From Cephalopachus bancanus (lineage: Eukaryota > Chordata > Mammalia > Primates > Tarsiidae), in NCBI GenBank assembly GCA_027257055.1, contig JAPVLO010000518.1, positions 1,426,001 to 1,490,000 of the forward strand: a stretch of 64,000 nt of DNA, in the 5' to 3' direction. A model generated the notes under the pieces. The model did no database searches. It was not told where the DNA came from and saw only the letters and a list, made by a program, of their open reading frames with translations. Position 1 is the first letter of the stretch. Every line of letters begins with the position of its first letter. A program made the position numbers and the translations under genes. Below are positions 11,025 to 23,111 of this stretch, piece after piece.

Positions 11025-11750
11025 ATATTTGTATTAGTTATCTATTGCCATGCAACACACCACTCCAAAACTTAGTGGCTTAAAACAATAGTGAAGCCAG
11101 GCACAGTGGTTTAGCCTGTAATCCCAGCACTTTGGGAGGCCAAGGCGAGAAGATTGCCTGAGGCCGGGGGTTCAAGACCAGCCTGGGCAACTTGGTGAGA
11201 CCTCATCTCTACAATAAATCACAAAAATTAGCCGGGCACAGTGGTGTGTGCCTGTTGTTCTAGCTACTTGGAAGGCTGAAGCAGGAGGATCACCTGAGCC
11301 CAGCAAGTCGAGGATGCCATGGTCATGAACAGCGTGCCACAGCACTCCAGACTGGATGACAGAGTGAGACTCCAACTCAAAAAATATATATATAGTGATT
11401 TATTACTGCTCATAGTTTTGTGGTATTGGCTGGGTAGTGCTTCTGCTAGTCTTTCCTGAGCTCCATCATGAAACTTCTCTCAACTGATGAGTTGGTTAGT
11501 GTCGGGGCTCAGCTTGACCTTTCTCTGTATGTGGTTTTCATCTCAGTATTTTTCATAATTAGGGGATTCCAGAGTTCCAAGAGAATAAAAGTAGCTGTAA
11601 GGCCTTATTTGCCACATCCTATTGGTCAAAACAAATCACAAAGCCACCAGATGCAAAAGATGGGGGAAAGGGTTCCTTTTTTTGAAAGGAAGAGCATTCC
11701 AGAGGAACACATACAAAAAAGAGGTGTGATTAATTGGGAGGCATTATTAT
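11025..11750. repeat. Old interspersed repeat split by an Alu
   Basis: The piece attgccatgcaacacacc..aacttagtggcttaaaacaa and the continuation after the Alu (tttattactgctcatagttt) match a common mammalian repeat that I cannot name securely. The sequence at 24785-25260 appears to be another copy. Confidence 0.6.
11096..11390 (+). mobile_element. Alu, sense, inserted in older repeat
   Basis: It runs from gccaggcacagtggtttagc to an A-rich end that has become (TA)n. A short atagtga sits on both sides. Confidence 0.93.
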
Positions 11751-12026
11751 AACAATCGGTTGTAGTCTGTTTTAGCCCCAATTATTTACATCTCTCCCAC
11801 ATGAAAAATGCATCCATTGTCCTCACAAGACTCCCCACAATCTCATCCCATCACAGCATCTGGCAGCAACTCTCTGATTTTATGATCTACATCACATCAG
11901 GATATAGATCTGGCCTTTTGGGTATGACTGTTCTTGATCCATAGACCTGTGAAGACAAGATATCTACTTTACCCATAGCCAACAAAAAATGGTGGGACAA
12001 AAAGAGGATAACCACAATAGATACTC

Positions 12027-12199
12027 GAGGAAGGGAGGGAGAGGAGGAGGGATAGGAGGAAGAAAGAGACGGAGGGAGGAAAAGAAGAAAAAAGGGAGGG
12101 AGGGAAAGATCAAGGAAGAAAGGGAGGGAGGGAGGGATAGGAGGAAGAAAGGGAGGTAGGGATAGGGAGGGAGGAAAGAAAAAGAAAAGAAGGAAGGAA
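12027..12199 (+). repeat. Polypurine (GGGA/GAAA) tract
   Basis: About 170 bp of nearly pure purine on the + strand (ggaagggagggagaggagg, aaagggagggagggaaag) with only a few interruptions such as gatagg and agatcaagg. The 116-, 81- and 66-codon Pro/Ser-rich ORFs on the minus strand are products of this composition. Confidence 0.95.
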
Positions 12200-12273
12200 T
12201 GCGGAGCAAATAGCATCACTGCCCTTAGGAATTCCAAATGTCAGCAAGGTACTTGTTAGTAGGGCTCCCTCCT

Positions 12274-12320
12274 CCAAGACAAGAAAATTTCCAGGACATT
12301 TCCAAGACAAGAAAATTTCC
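12274..12320 (+). repeat. 28-bp tandem duplication
   Basis: ccaagacaagaaaatttcc occurs at 12274-12292 and 12302-12320, giving a 28-bp period with the second unit truncated. Confidence 0.9.
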
Positions 12321-13885
12321 CTGATTAAGACAGTTCTGCTCTCTGAGAATGGGTCCCTAATCTACTGTTCTTCTTAGCTCTTGATTCTACTGTCTAGGCT
12401 TTACCCTCTGAGACATCTTTCCTTTTCCATAAGAATATATCTGTTTGCAGCTAAATAGCCACCTCATCCTGCTTCCTGCTCACCTCAAGCTGTGCATGTA
12501 ACAGTGCAACCCTTGCACACCTCGTCTCTGCCACTGCCTTCCTCCCATGCTTGTCAAAAGTGCAGCGCAGCCACAGCTTTTCCAAACAGATAGACATAGC
12601 ATACCCCAAAGTTGGGGGAACATCAAATGGTACATCTTTGCTGCGATGACTAAAATATCAGGGTCCTGGAAGACAGCGCTATAAAAGTAAATAATACAAT
12701 CAAGAGCCAAGGAACACACATCTTGTTTGATTTCCCTGAAGCTCAATAACATATACAGCTGAATCTGAAACTGCAATTTGCTTGAGGTTAGGTGGAATAA
12801 CTCAATTGGTAAAGCCACATATAAGAAGAGAAGGTTGTCCTTAGCATCACAAAGTAATCCAATATTTTAAGGTTCCCAATATAGCAATATGTTCTTGTAT
12901 CTTAGCTGTTGGAAGAATAAATCATCTCCATTAGAATCCAACTTCTTGGTTAATTTGGATACCATCCAGCTTGCTGATTGATGGCATTTGTGATGAAGAG
13001 CCCTCCACTAAAGAATAGTAAATATGTTTCTACTTTACGCCAAGTAAACGAGCTGTTGTTGTTCCTTCTGCAATATGTTAAGCTCAGATATCTCCAAACG
13101 TGGTGTTGAAAAGCTGAGAATTCTGTGTTAAAATTTGGAGCTATTTTGCCATGAGGCAGTATGCTTATAAAGTTACTAGAACAGTGCTCTTTCAGAAATA
13201 ATTCCAAGCTGATTTTCTCAAAGGAGCAGTTTGTGCACGTATTAATTCACCAGGTTCTTGCCTAAGGAGGGAAGACCTTGGTGATGGCGAATATATGTTG
13301 ATATGTCTTAACTCTCAGTAGCATCCGCATCCAGATAGTAGACCATGCAGCCTGCTCTAGGTTTCCTGTACAGAATGCAAAAAAGTGGAGATATCTGGGC
13401 AGGTCTGGAAACACAACTGCTAAGCATTCTTCAGAATGTTTCCACCACCACCTGTCACCTGTTCACCTCTGAACAAAATAAGCCAGTGCATAGGAACCTT
13501 CCTGGCAGATGCAACACGTCTGAATTGTGTAGTGATGAAAGGGTGAGGTGTAGAAATGAATTCTGGTCATGCAGGCATCCTCCAAGCAAAGATGAAAATT
13601 GGGAAAGGTGGCAAAGAGAAAGAATCTTATCTTCTAGTTCTTTTGGGGGGCGTGCAAAACAAAAGGGGGAGTTTTTCCAATGATTTGAATAATCTGGTAA
13701 GATTAGATAAGATTAAATTCTGTCTTTCTCTTCAATCATTACTTCCTCCAAATCCTTCCTAGACCTTTCTGACTACAAAGTCAAGACCTCTATTACATGC
13801 TCTCCTGGTTTTATGGCCTCTTAATGGTGGTTGCTAGAGCTGTACAGGTACGTTTCTTTGTGTAGGTGCTTGGTGAAGTGTGTCT
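12321..13885. other. Intronic sequence, mostly unassigned
   Basis: It contains several 85-112 codon ORFs on both strands with no recognisable protein similarity. No repeat family is recognised. Confidence 0.5.
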
Positions 13886-14022
13886 ACTCACTCGACTGTG
13901 GGCTATATAAAAGCAGGAATCGTGGCTGGATTTTGCTCCCCATGGTATGCCCAGTGCTGTGCCTGGCTTCTTGTTGTAGGTGCTTGCTAAATGTTGGTTG
14001 GATGAAGGGATATTGAATGATG
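13886..14022 (+). repeat. L2 LINE fragment
   Basis: The order of motifs (gactgtgggctatataaaag, caggaatcgtggctgg, tgcccagtgctgtgcctggc, gtgcttgctaaatgttgg, ttggatgaa) is that of the L2 3' end in sense. Confidence 0.68.
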
Positions 14023-14040
14023 AATAAAGACCAGCAATAG

Positions 14041-15477
14041 GTGATTAACTATAATGAAGACACCTTCCTTTTTCATGTGTTTGCCATAATAAGTTCAACG
14101 CTGTTTAGCAATAAATCATTGCTTTGCATTCTACTGGGTCTCCTTGAAATGGCAAGAACATGCACACGAATGAATTTGTAATATTAATAATTTCAAAACC
14201 ATACAACCTCTCCCTTAAAAGTATAGAACCTAGACATGCTTATGAGCTCAGCTTTGGCCTACTTAGTTCCTTCCTTCCTCTAATAGTCTCTCTATGACTA
14301 GTTTTTATAATACAATTTATTTCCCAGTTCTTCCTCTAATCCTGGCAACCCTGAGGTTGTTAAATCACTTGTGTTCCATCCCAAGATTGTGCCACAGAGA
14401 ACAGAGTAACAGTAGATATCACTAGGCACAACCTAGAGAAATGGAAATGAAGCAAAACTTGCTTAGGTTGTGGCCAGTGAAATCTTTGTTGCCTTGACTT
14501 GTACCTTCCAACTAAAAACCAACTAGTAAAGATTAAAGGAAGGAAGACAGAAACCATGTCTTACCCCTTCACTCTGAAATACAGTCTTCCATTAAGACTC
14601 TCAAGTATGACTCACCATGTCCTATGATTACCCTGTTAACTAAATGATTAGTTTTTCTGTTCTATTTTTTCCTTACTTAAATATGGATTTCTTAATACTG
14701 AGTTCCTGAGATCTTTTACCTTCTCAAATATTTCACAGTGCACTCTACTTCTTGAGTCTTTAAGCACCTTAGGATTTGCAAACAGGTGTGCCTCTTCACT
14801 CTGGCAGATCAGAACGTGATTCTTTTAATATTTCAACGAAAATTATAAAACCTCAAGAAACAGACATGGATCAAAGGGTTTTACTTGTCCTTCATTCACT
14901 ATCTAATTACCAAAGCTTTTTCTAGAATTCTAACTAAATGTGGGATTCTTCAAGTCAAATCTGAGCCTGCTCCTTCCATGAAGTAGGGCAGTTGATGGAT
15001 AGATGTCCTGATATTGTCCAGGTAGGAGAGCTTGAGATGGGGAAAGGAAATTCCTGCTTCTCTTTTGTTACTTTCCATATGGCAGAAGTCGTACATGCTT
15101 GCTTCTCCAGGTTCTGTTATAGAAACATAAAAGGAAGAAACAAGCATGACTTCTAATCCAAGACGACTTGTATCACAGAACTGGAGTGTTTTCCTCATTT
15201 ACCCAGATAGGCAGCTTATCTTTTGGAAAGCCACAGAGGCCTTAATGTTTTCTTTAGGAGCAACTGGCAAATGGTGATGTTTGTTAGGTCCATTTACTTC
15301 CTTTGAAAGAAAAATATCTTCACAAGCTGAATAATGTTACAACTCCAATGGAAGGACTTTTCCCAAGATCCATAGCACTAAGACAACTATAATTTCTTTG
15401 GCTTTTTCTTTGTTTTTCTAATCTTCTGTAGTTCAGGTCTTTTTTTACCTTAAAAAATAAAACATGCACACACATAT
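14041..15477. other. Intronic sequence without recognised features
   Basis: AT-rich, single-copy in appearance, with no ORF or repeat that I can support. Confidence 0.55.
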
Positions 15478-15765
15478 ATTTAATTTAAATTTTTTATTTC
15501 AATAGCTTTAGGGGCACAAATGGTTTTTGGTTACATGGATGCATTGTATAATGACAAAGAAGCCTGGACTTTAAGTGTACCCACCACCCCTACCTGTGCA
15601 CGTTGTACCCAATAGGTGATTTTTCCTCCCTCCCACTTCTGAGTTTCCAACATCCATTACACCATTCTCAATATCTTTTCAGATCCTTAGTTTAGCTCCC
15701 ACTTGTAAGTGAGAACATGCAGTGTTTGATTTGCCATTTCTGCACTACTTAGGGTGATAAAATCA
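15478..15765 (-). mobile_element. Older L1 3' end, antisense
   Basis: It starts tttttatttcaatagcttta and ggggcacaaatggtttttgg, continues with ccacttctgagtttccaaca and ends near cccacttgtaagtgagaaca. This is a different, older L1 subfamily from the recurrent one elsewhere in the window. Confidence 0.85.
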
Positions 15766-16581
15766 ATGAATTTTAAATTAGCTCTAAAGGAAATACTTTT
15801 GTGTGTTCACCATCCTCTTAAAACACTGAAACTGGGGCTTACATGAATGGGTAATTAATCTCTAAAAACTTTAAAATCCTTAAAAACATTGTTGGTTACA
15901 TTTTGCAAATTTGCCAAGAACAGGGAACTTAAAATAATAAAGGAGGAGAAAAAAGCCAGGGTTATGGTTCAGCGTTGCGAAATTTCCAAAGTCATTTGAA
16001 GAGCCAAAAAGAAACACATTCTGATACTGCCATGGTATTTTCACAATAATAAAGGGTTTCAGAAGGAAGCATTATCCTTAACAATCTTCATTAATCTTGA
16101 TGATTCTTTGTCCTTGTTCACTAAGGAACTGCAGTCACTCAAAATCTATAAATAATGGCAGCAAAATAAATTGGAATATAGATATACTAATACATCCTCC
16201 TCATTTGATTTTAGTGGAACTGAGTAGGGAGAAGTACTTCCCTGGCAGGAAATTATAGAGGTGTGTGTGTGATTCCATATATTTGAAAAGAAAAGAGATA
16301 TGTTGAAAAGATTGGAAAGCAATTGGGACATGTTTTAGCTTGGTGGCCTCAAAACCGTTGTTCTGGGGAAAGAAGGACTGGGCAGCAACCCAGCTCACTG
16401 GTGTTTCAGGGTTTTGAAGCCCTGGGACCTGGTCCCCCTTTTGTTCATTGACAGTTACCAGTGTTCACTGGTCACCCAGCTGGGTGCTAAGAATTCACAG
16501 AATGAGTGTCTTGGAGATTTGAAGATGAGAGATGATGAGGAAAGCTAGGAAGGCACAGGTGGGAATAGAACTGTCAGTTCA
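15766..16581. other. Intronic sequence without recognised features
   Basis: Nothing recognisable apart from short AT-rich runs and a gtgtgtgtg patch near 16262. Confidence 0.55.
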
Positions 16582-16595
16582 AACTTAACTCGTAA

Positions 16596-16890
16596 GCCGG
16601 GCTCGGTGGCTCAGCCTGTAATCCCGCGCCTTTGGGAGACTGAGGTGAGTGGATTGCCTGAGCCCGCGGGTTCGAGACCCGCCTGGGCAGCGAGACCTCA
16701 TCTCTACAATAAATCAAAAAATCAGCTGGGCGTGGTAGTGCATGCCTGTAATTCCGGCTACTTGGAAGGCTGAGGCGGAAGGATCGCCGGAGCCCAGCAG
16801 GTCGAGGCTGCAGTGGCCAGGAGCGGCCACCTCACTCCAGTCTGGGTGACAGAGTGAGACTCCAACTCAAAAAAAAAAAAAAAAAAAAAA
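16596..16890 (+). mobile_element. Young strepsirrhine-type Alu, sense
   Basis: Full-length dimer from gccgggctcggtggctcagc to a long A tail. It is flanked by the duplication aacttaactcgt (16582-16593 and 16889-16900). Confidence 0.97.
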
Positions 16891-17386
16891 CTTAACTCGT
16901 CCCTGCCTGAAGCATGTCAACAGGAAATGGCCAGAGTTCCCGTATATGTCCTAACAAAGAACATTCTGTTTGAGGGTTTCAAAAAGTCCCAAATAGCCTC
17001 TTCTGAAAATATCCATAACATTAGTGCAATGGAAGGGTGAAATATTAATTAAGAAAATAAAGGAATATTTTTCTGTATTTTATTTATTACTAAAAGAGCA
17101 GAAGGTGAGGAAATAGGCAAGTAAAACTTATAATATGTTCTGACCATCAAAAGTTTTCTGTACTTGATATCCTCCCTCTATTGAAAAAATTATGCTGAAA
17201 AAGAAATCAAGACATTTTGAGAAAGATCTGAGAGAGATATATTATGAAGGTTAAATATGCAATCAAGCAGGCATGACTTTCTAATAAATATTAAATCTCT
17301 TTTGAGTTTTTCTGAATCTTTCTGTATTCTGGTGCTTTGGCATGAGATGTTGGTACAAGAAACAGATGTATTGGTTTTCCCAACAG

Positions 17387-17544
17387 CAAGACCAGATTCC
17401 GATGGATTCAGGAGAGCAGCTCCCAGAAGAACGTGCCTCCATTTGGCTTAGATGGGGTGTACATATCTGAGCCATGTCCCAGTTACTGCAGTGGCCACGG
17501 GGACTGCATTTCAGGAGTGTGCTTCTGTGACCTGGGCTACACCG
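17387..17544 (+). CDS. RELN: Reelin exon e1 (end of repeat 3A and EGF3)
   Basis: Reelin is a large secreted glycoprotein that binds VLDLR and ApoER2 and guides neuronal positioning. This 158-bp exon completes a split serine codon (AG|C). It encodes [14 protein letters not shown], then [17 protein letters not shown] and the rest of EGF-like module 3 ([13 protein letters not shown]), matching human residues about 1383-1435. Five of the six EGF cysteines are here; the last is in e2. The acceptor is cccaacag and the donor is gtaagg, and the exon leaves in phase 1. The match to reelin is near identical from memory. The preceding exon is not in the window, so 17386 bases of upstream sequence are intronic. 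Confidence 0.97.
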
Positions 17545-17789
17545 GTAAGGCTGAAGGGATGTGTCTGAGGGTGTGCTTGTAAAATAGTTATCTCTAGTTG
17601 CTATACTTCATGTTAATCTTCCAAATAAATCAATTATGTGTTTATTCTTAAGTCTAAGCACTGTAGGAATTTGCAATCCAGGCACACAAGGTGCTAAGAT
17701 ATTGTGTAGTTTTGAACTGCCCAAGGAAGAAAACATGATAACACAAAGTTTAATCCCTAAAAAGGACTTTCAAATTAATAATGGTAATA

Positions 17790-18045
17790 ATAATTGACAT
17801 TACTTGAGGCCTTACTTCATGCCAGGCTTTTTATTGCATCTCATTTAATTCTAGCAGTAGCCCCATGCCACAGGGCTTTAAACCGTGATTGTATTTAAGG
17901 AAGCTAAGGCACAAAAGAGGTTTAGTAACTCTTTCAAGATTACACAGCTGAAAGTTCCTGGAACTGAGTTTCAAACTCCGGCAGTAACTCGTCAAAATCC
18001 AAACCCAAGTCTTAGCCACTTGGCTGCATGGTCTACCTGAGCTAT
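17790..18045 (-). repeat. MIR, antisense
   Basis: Antisense MIR order: cttcatgccaggctttttat, aagctaaggcacaaaagagg, ttacacagctgaaagttcct, gagtttcaaactcc, tcttagccacttggctgc. Confidence 0.72.
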
Positions 18046-18598
18046 TTATAATACTTTCTATAAGAAATGTAATTTTGTACATTTAAAATGAAAATGCAAC
18101 TTACAAAATGATAAATCCAAGACTGCCAAGAAAGAACTTTACAAGAAAAGTATTTTCTGACCACAGTTACCTTTGGATGTTGCTATAAGTAAAAAATGAA
18201 AAAGGAGCTAAGATTAAAGAGTAAAATTGGAGAAAATATTATAAGCTTCAAAATCTTTTTTTGAATATTTCCTGGAGACAACTTCAAAAGTCTTCTCAGC
18301 TTTTCAGTGCTCTGGTCTTCATCTGGCGCATGACCAAAGACAAACATATGCTGTTGCAGGCCTTCTGTTGAGAGTGCTGTCACTCGCAGTTTCAAGGGTT
18401 TTTTTTTTTTTTTGGTTTTTTTTTTAAAGTCTAGGACTGTCTTCACTTATTGATCCTATAATAGAAGAACAACAAATGAGCAAGTTTTATTGTGGACAAA
18501 ATCTGTCTCTCAGTTTACACAAATTCTCAGTAGCAAGAACTATGGAAATGTGTGGTTACCAATGTCTCTCTTTATTAAAAATAACTAAAAATTACAGG

Positions 18599-18902
18599 CC
18601 GGGCTCGGTGGCTCAGCCTGTAATCCCAGCACTTTGGAAGGCCGAGGCGAGTTGATTGCCTGAGTCCCTGGGTTTGAGATCAGCCCAGGCAACATGGTGA
18701 GACCTTGTCTCTACAAAAAAAAAAAAAAAATCAAAAAATTAGCCTGGCATGGTAGCACACACCTGTAGTTCCAGCTACTTGGAAGGCTGAGGTGTAAGGA
18801 TTGCCAGAGCCCAGCGGGTCTATACTGGGGTGGCCGTGAGCATGTGTGCCACTACACTCCAGCCTGGGTGATGGAGTGAGACTCCAACTCAAAAAAAAAA
18901 AA
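18599..18902 (+). mobile_element. Strepsirrhine-type Alu, sense
   Basis: It starts gccgggctcggtggctcagc, has a mid A run at 18715-18730 and an A tail. The flanks share aaaattacag. Confidence 0.95.
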
Positions 18903-19078
18903 ATTACAGAAGCAGAATAGTGTTTTTGACAATGGCTACCTTTCAGGCAGACGATTGTGAGATACAGATTTTCATGTGGCTTCTTTCTCCTAATACCTGT
19001 GCCCATATGTTGACCATACTTTCTAATGCTTAGTGATTCCAACAAAACATCTCTCCTGTGTATTTCTTTTTTCTGAAG

Positions 19079-19286
19079 CTGCACAAGGAACCTGTGTATC
19101 AAATGTCCCTAATCACAGTGAGATGTTTGATAGGTTTGAGGGGAAGCTCAGCCCTCTATGGTACAAGATAACTGGAGGCCAGGTTGGAACTGGCTGTGGC
19201 ACACTTAACGATGGCAAATCTCTCTACTTCAACGGCCCTGGGAAAAGGGAAGCGAGGACTGTCCCTCTGGACACCAGGAATATCAG
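19079..19286 (+). CDS. RELN: Reelin exon e2 (EGF3 end, start of repeat 3B)
   Basis: This 208-bp exon completes an alanine codon (G|CT) and supplies the last EGF3 cysteine in [12 protein letters not shown]. It then opens subrepeat 3B with [16 protein letters not shown], a glycine-rich turn, [14 protein letters not shown] and [13 protein letters not shown], covering human residues about 1436-1505. The subrepeat is a beta-sandwich of the reelin fold. It leaves in phase 2 at a split arginine codon (AG|A). Acceptor ttctgaag and donor gtatgt are normal. Small differences from remembered human protein (for example Gly-Gly where human has Gly-Ala before QVGTG) look like ordinary species variation. 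Confidence 0.97.
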
Positions 19287-20504
19287 GTATGTAGTTAATA
19301 AGTACACGCTTCCACAAACATAGTATGTACCACTATGTGGTCTAACCTAAATCATTCCGTTCTGTTATTGGGAGTTTTCATAATAATGGTTTTATATAGG
19401 GATCCTCGTGTTCAAAATGAAGATAACTTTAGCTCTATAATAAAATAGGTAGTTTCTACAAAACTCATACCCACAATTCATCAATCCTTGTATAGTCATC
19501 ACCAAGGCCTTTATGTCTAGTGTGTCTCAGCTTGGTTTTCTAGTTTGATGTGATTATGAAAACTACGTGGTACTATATCTTAACGTTGCATGAAACAAAG
19601 ATTTTTTCAGGCTTAAATTCTATGTCCAAAAATGATGCATCCTCATTGATCTAGGTTTATTTGTTCTCACTTGGTGAAAACCACCCCCAGAAATTTAAAA
19701 TACCTACACTGCCACCTACTGGTAAAATAAAGAACTGTTTGGTTTTTTTAAGGTCAAATGAAATAGTAGCACACCTAAAATAAAAGCGGGCTTTTTAAAA
19801 TCAATTAAATTATTTAAGAATTGGAAAAAGGAAATGGGAAAAAATGTTTAACATTTTTCAGACCATCTCCTCACTAAAATATGGGGCTCTGTGTCGGTTT
19901 TTTTTCTTCCTTCAATCTTAGACTTTTTCCTCACTAAAACCTGGGATTCTGTGTCATATTTTTTCTGCCTTCAATCCCTTTCCTTTTGCATTGTTCTCTC
20001 AGAGATGGTCTCTCAGTTACTGTGAACTGAGGCAAAATTTACATCATACTGACTGTCAGTTCTGAATAATTTGGCCAACTGAATCTAGATCAGTAATAGA
20101 CAGGCAATGATTTGACCCTAAGCAAATGTAGTGTTTAACTTCTTAATGTTAGATTTCTCATCTTGAGTTTCCAAAGATGACATTAACTGGATTTAAGGAA
20201 TTTCCATTTTAATGATTTGATTAAATTATACCAGATGGCATGATGAAACAGGGCTAGGCAGTTTCCTTTTGTTTAGATCATTATTACAAAATAAAATGAA
20301 TGGTCATGTTAATTAATTATTTCTAAATGGTTATAGAATTAGCTTACCATAATCTATGGAGTCTCTGTTTGTCAGATGCCCTCTGAGTTTAAAAGTAGTA
20401 CTTAACAATTATTGGAGTTTTGTTTATAATACATCAAAATGCAAAGGGTTAAAGCTCTTCTGAACTCACCTATTTGTAAGTAAACTAAAGTTTTTCCCCC
20501 ACAG
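19287..20504 (+). other. RELN: RELN intron e2-e3
   Basis: 1,218 bp, apparently single-copy except for a diverged 60-bp tandem duplication at 19869-19988. Confidence 0.9.
19869..19988 (+). repeat. Diverged 60-bp tandem duplication
   Basis: cctcactaaaat..ggctctgtgtc..ttccttcaatct at 19869 is repeated at 19929 as cctcactaaaac..gattctgtgtc..ctgccttcaatcc. The two copies differ at several positions. Confidence 0.8.
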
Positions 20505-20581
20505 ACTCGTTCAGTTTTATATACAAATTGGAAGCAAAACTTCAGGCATTACCTGCATCAAACCAAGAGCTAGAAATGAAG
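20505..20581 (+). CDS. RELN: Reelin exon e3 (repeat 3B strand segment)
   Basis: This short 77-bp exon completes the split arginine and encodes [20 protein letters not shown] followed by RARNE, human residues about 1505-1530. It is the central strand of subrepeat 3B and holds one cysteine. It enters in phase 2 and leaves in phase 1. The acceptor follows a clear polypyrimidine tract (tttttcccccacag) and the donor is gtaagc. The same strand is encoded by the start of e16 in subrepeat 5B, which lacks an intron on its 3' side. Confidence 0.96.
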
Positions 20582-21014
20582 GTAAGCTGCTGTATTTCCA
20601 TAGAAATTACAACTACTATTAGCAAATTAGTCCTTTTTCCTCCCAAAGTTTGGTCATGATTCTGCAAACTGATACATTACCCTGGATCATCCCTTATCTT
20701 CTCTCTTTTTTTCTTCATAGAACAGGTAACCACATGGAACCATGATTCCTAAGATTTCTTATCCAAATCCTTAAGCTTGAAAAATATCATGTCTGCTCTG
20801 GGTGTAGGCAGGATCAAAGGGGCATTTTTTAGGGAACACTGTTACTTTCCACTTTCCACAGAGAGGCAGAAAAAAAAATAACAGAGGTTCTCATATTCAG
20901 TATGAGGACTTGAGATTTATTTGCATAGGGTATTACTGAATGTAGATTATACTCTGCTTCTGTTCATAAACATTCTGAGTGGACCAGAATCCTTGTGTAG
21001 AAGGAGCAGCTCTC

Positions 21015-21295
21015 GGTAATAATAAACATTAACTTTTATGGACACCTATTATATGCAAGACACCATTCCAACTTTTTGACTAGAGCTAATGCATTTTAAC
21101 TCCACCATATCCCTTTACTATAAGTACAATTATTAGCCCTATTTTAGTTCATTTGTAGAAATGAGACACAGAGAGGTCAAGTAACTTGCCCATGATCATG
21201 AAGTTAATAATGGGTGAGCCAGGGATTCAAACCACTCACACTAGCTATAGAATTTATAACTTAACCATCATGCTATACTGCCTCTATCCTTGCCC
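21015..21295 (-). repeat. MIR, antisense
   Basis: gagacacagagaggtcaagt, aacttgcccatgatcatgaa, gagccagggattcaaacc and aaccatcatgctatactgcc are the antisense MIR landmarks. Confidence 0.82.
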
Positions 21296-21775
21296 TGAAT
21301 TCCAGTCTCCCTAGGCACCCAAACCATCTTCTGCCTCAAGGGATTCATTTCTGAAATAAACGCAAAAGACTTGAAGCATTGGTGGCCAGGAGCTAGCAGA
21401 TATGATCGGATTTCTTAAGGGACCTTGAATGTGAGTTGATTCCTAGCACAAAATCCATGGGCTTCTCAGATGAGTCTTCCTCCAAACCTTGGTCTCAGAA
21501 GCAGTATGTGAAGAGTTTTGTGCTTTCTAAGTTTGTTATTATCTCAGGTATGACTGTGTAAAACACATTGACTTAAACATTACCTATTAGTCAGTAGAGT
21601 TACTGAGAACTCTCTTCATCAACTCTAAATTTTTTTGGTCTATCATCATCAACTGAAGGTTTTAATGACTTTTTCTGAGTATCTTGGTACTTTCAATCTA
21701 ATATTAATAATTATCCAAATGATTTATTTGCAGAAACTGTATAGAAACTTTTAATTTGCATTCCCTAATATCTTC

Positions 21776-21855
21776 AACAAATGTTTATTAAAGTTCTGTT
21801 CCATGTCAGACACTCTTTTAGGTGCTGCCAATACAATGTCACCAAAAGGCAGATA
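21776..21855 (-). repeat. L2-like LINE fragment
   Basis: caacaaatgtttattaaagt, ccatgtcagacactctttta and ggtgctgccaatacaatg follow the antisense L2 order. Confidence 0.55.
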
Positions 21856-23037
21856 CGTCAGTTATAATGAGTTAGATTCTGCCTCAATAACAAGTGAGCT
21901 TCTACCAGTGAGCTAAAACAAAAATAATTTCTCCCTTATGCTGCATTTTCTTCATGAGTCATCTAAGATCCTCATTCCAACACCCAGAATAAGATGCAGC
22001 TGCCACTGGATTCTGGACATTGCCATTCATGTGACAGAGGGAAAGACAAAGTGTGATGAAGGAGATAAGAAGCACAAATCTACAGTGTGCTAGCAGGGAA
22101 AGGACCAGTGTGGCACTAACGGCCACCTTAAGGTAGCTTTTTAAAGAAGCTTTTCTCCTAGTGAGAAAGGTACAATAATGAACAGTGAAGAAAATAAATA
22201 AGAAAATATTAGATTGTAAGGGCTAGATAGAAGCAAATAAGCTGATGAGGTAGAAAGTAAACTTTTACAGGGGGAGATACTGATTTAGATAGAATAGTCT
22301 GGGTGGGGGCTCACTGAGGAAGTGACATTTAATAAATTGAATTTGAAAGAAAATTTGTATCCACAACTCTTCTGAAAATTACAAATCCATACCCCTATCT
22401 GTGTATGACCTAAAGAAAAAAAAAAAAAGCCGAAACCCTGAACATGAAATAGTAGGAAGCATCTGTCTATGACAGATAGGAGTCTTTGCTCTGTATTTAA
22501 CTTCTGATTACTAGTGCTATTGTCTGTCCTGGGAGGCAAATCCCCTTCAGGGTCCCTTTAGTAACATGCAACTTTTTCTCTGCTAGTCTTGAGCCACTTT
22601 CGTAAACTCAATGCTGCCCATGTAATTCACATCCCACAGGCATTTCTTAGCCTTTCATTGAAAACAAGTTGTTAAAATGTAAATCTGCTTAAATCCTTGA
22701 ACAAATCTCTTCCAGTGATGAAAGTAAAGATTCTTTACTTACTCAAGCTGAAGCACCAATTTACATATTTGGAATTAAAATCAAAATTAGGCTATTTTCA
22801 ATAAGACTGGGCAGAGTGCAGATGGAGTTACAGTTTAAAAAGAGAAATGCTTCACATGCCTTAAACATTCGGTAGATGAGCTAAAGGCTCGGAGTGTTCG
22901 GATGTATACTATGTTAGATAACACAGCTAATGATGAGGTTCAGCAACTGAAATAAGCTATAGATACTGTTATTTCCCTTTCTCGCATTCCTCCACTCTCT
23001 CACACTTACCTGAGAGGCCCTCTTCCCCCACCCCCCT

Positions 23038-23104
23038 TCTTTCTTCCTTCCTTCCTTCCTTCCTTCCTTCCTTCCTTCCTTCCTTCCTTCCTTCCTTCCT
23101 TCCT
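23038..23104. repeat. (CTTC)n microsatellite
   Basis: About 16 cttc units lie directly against the T-rich end of the L1 at 23112. The KEGR-repeat ORF on the minus strand is an artefact. Confidence 0.97.
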
Positions 23105-23111
23105 TTTTCAC

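Larger units (their letters stand above)
17545..19078 (+). other. RELN: RELN intron e1-e2
   Basis: 1,534 bp. It holds a MIR and an Alu (listed separately), a T run at 18401-18425 and otherwise no recognised element. Confidence 0.9.

Noticed and set aside
11887..12310. Pro/Ser/Phe-rich minus-strand proteins
   Set aside because: Translation of the polypurine tract in several frames.
12480..12818. 112-codon minus-strand ORF
   Set aside because: No recognisable domain, no splice context and no codon pattern; treated as chance.
1..17386. An additional upstream RELN exon
   Set aside because: I searched the listed frames for the preceding reelin residues (the 3A Asp-box region) and found none; this stretch is intron.
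23038..23104. Short periodic array as CRISPR-like
   Set aside because: A simple tetranucleotide repeat with no spacers; CRISPR is not expected in a mammalian genome.
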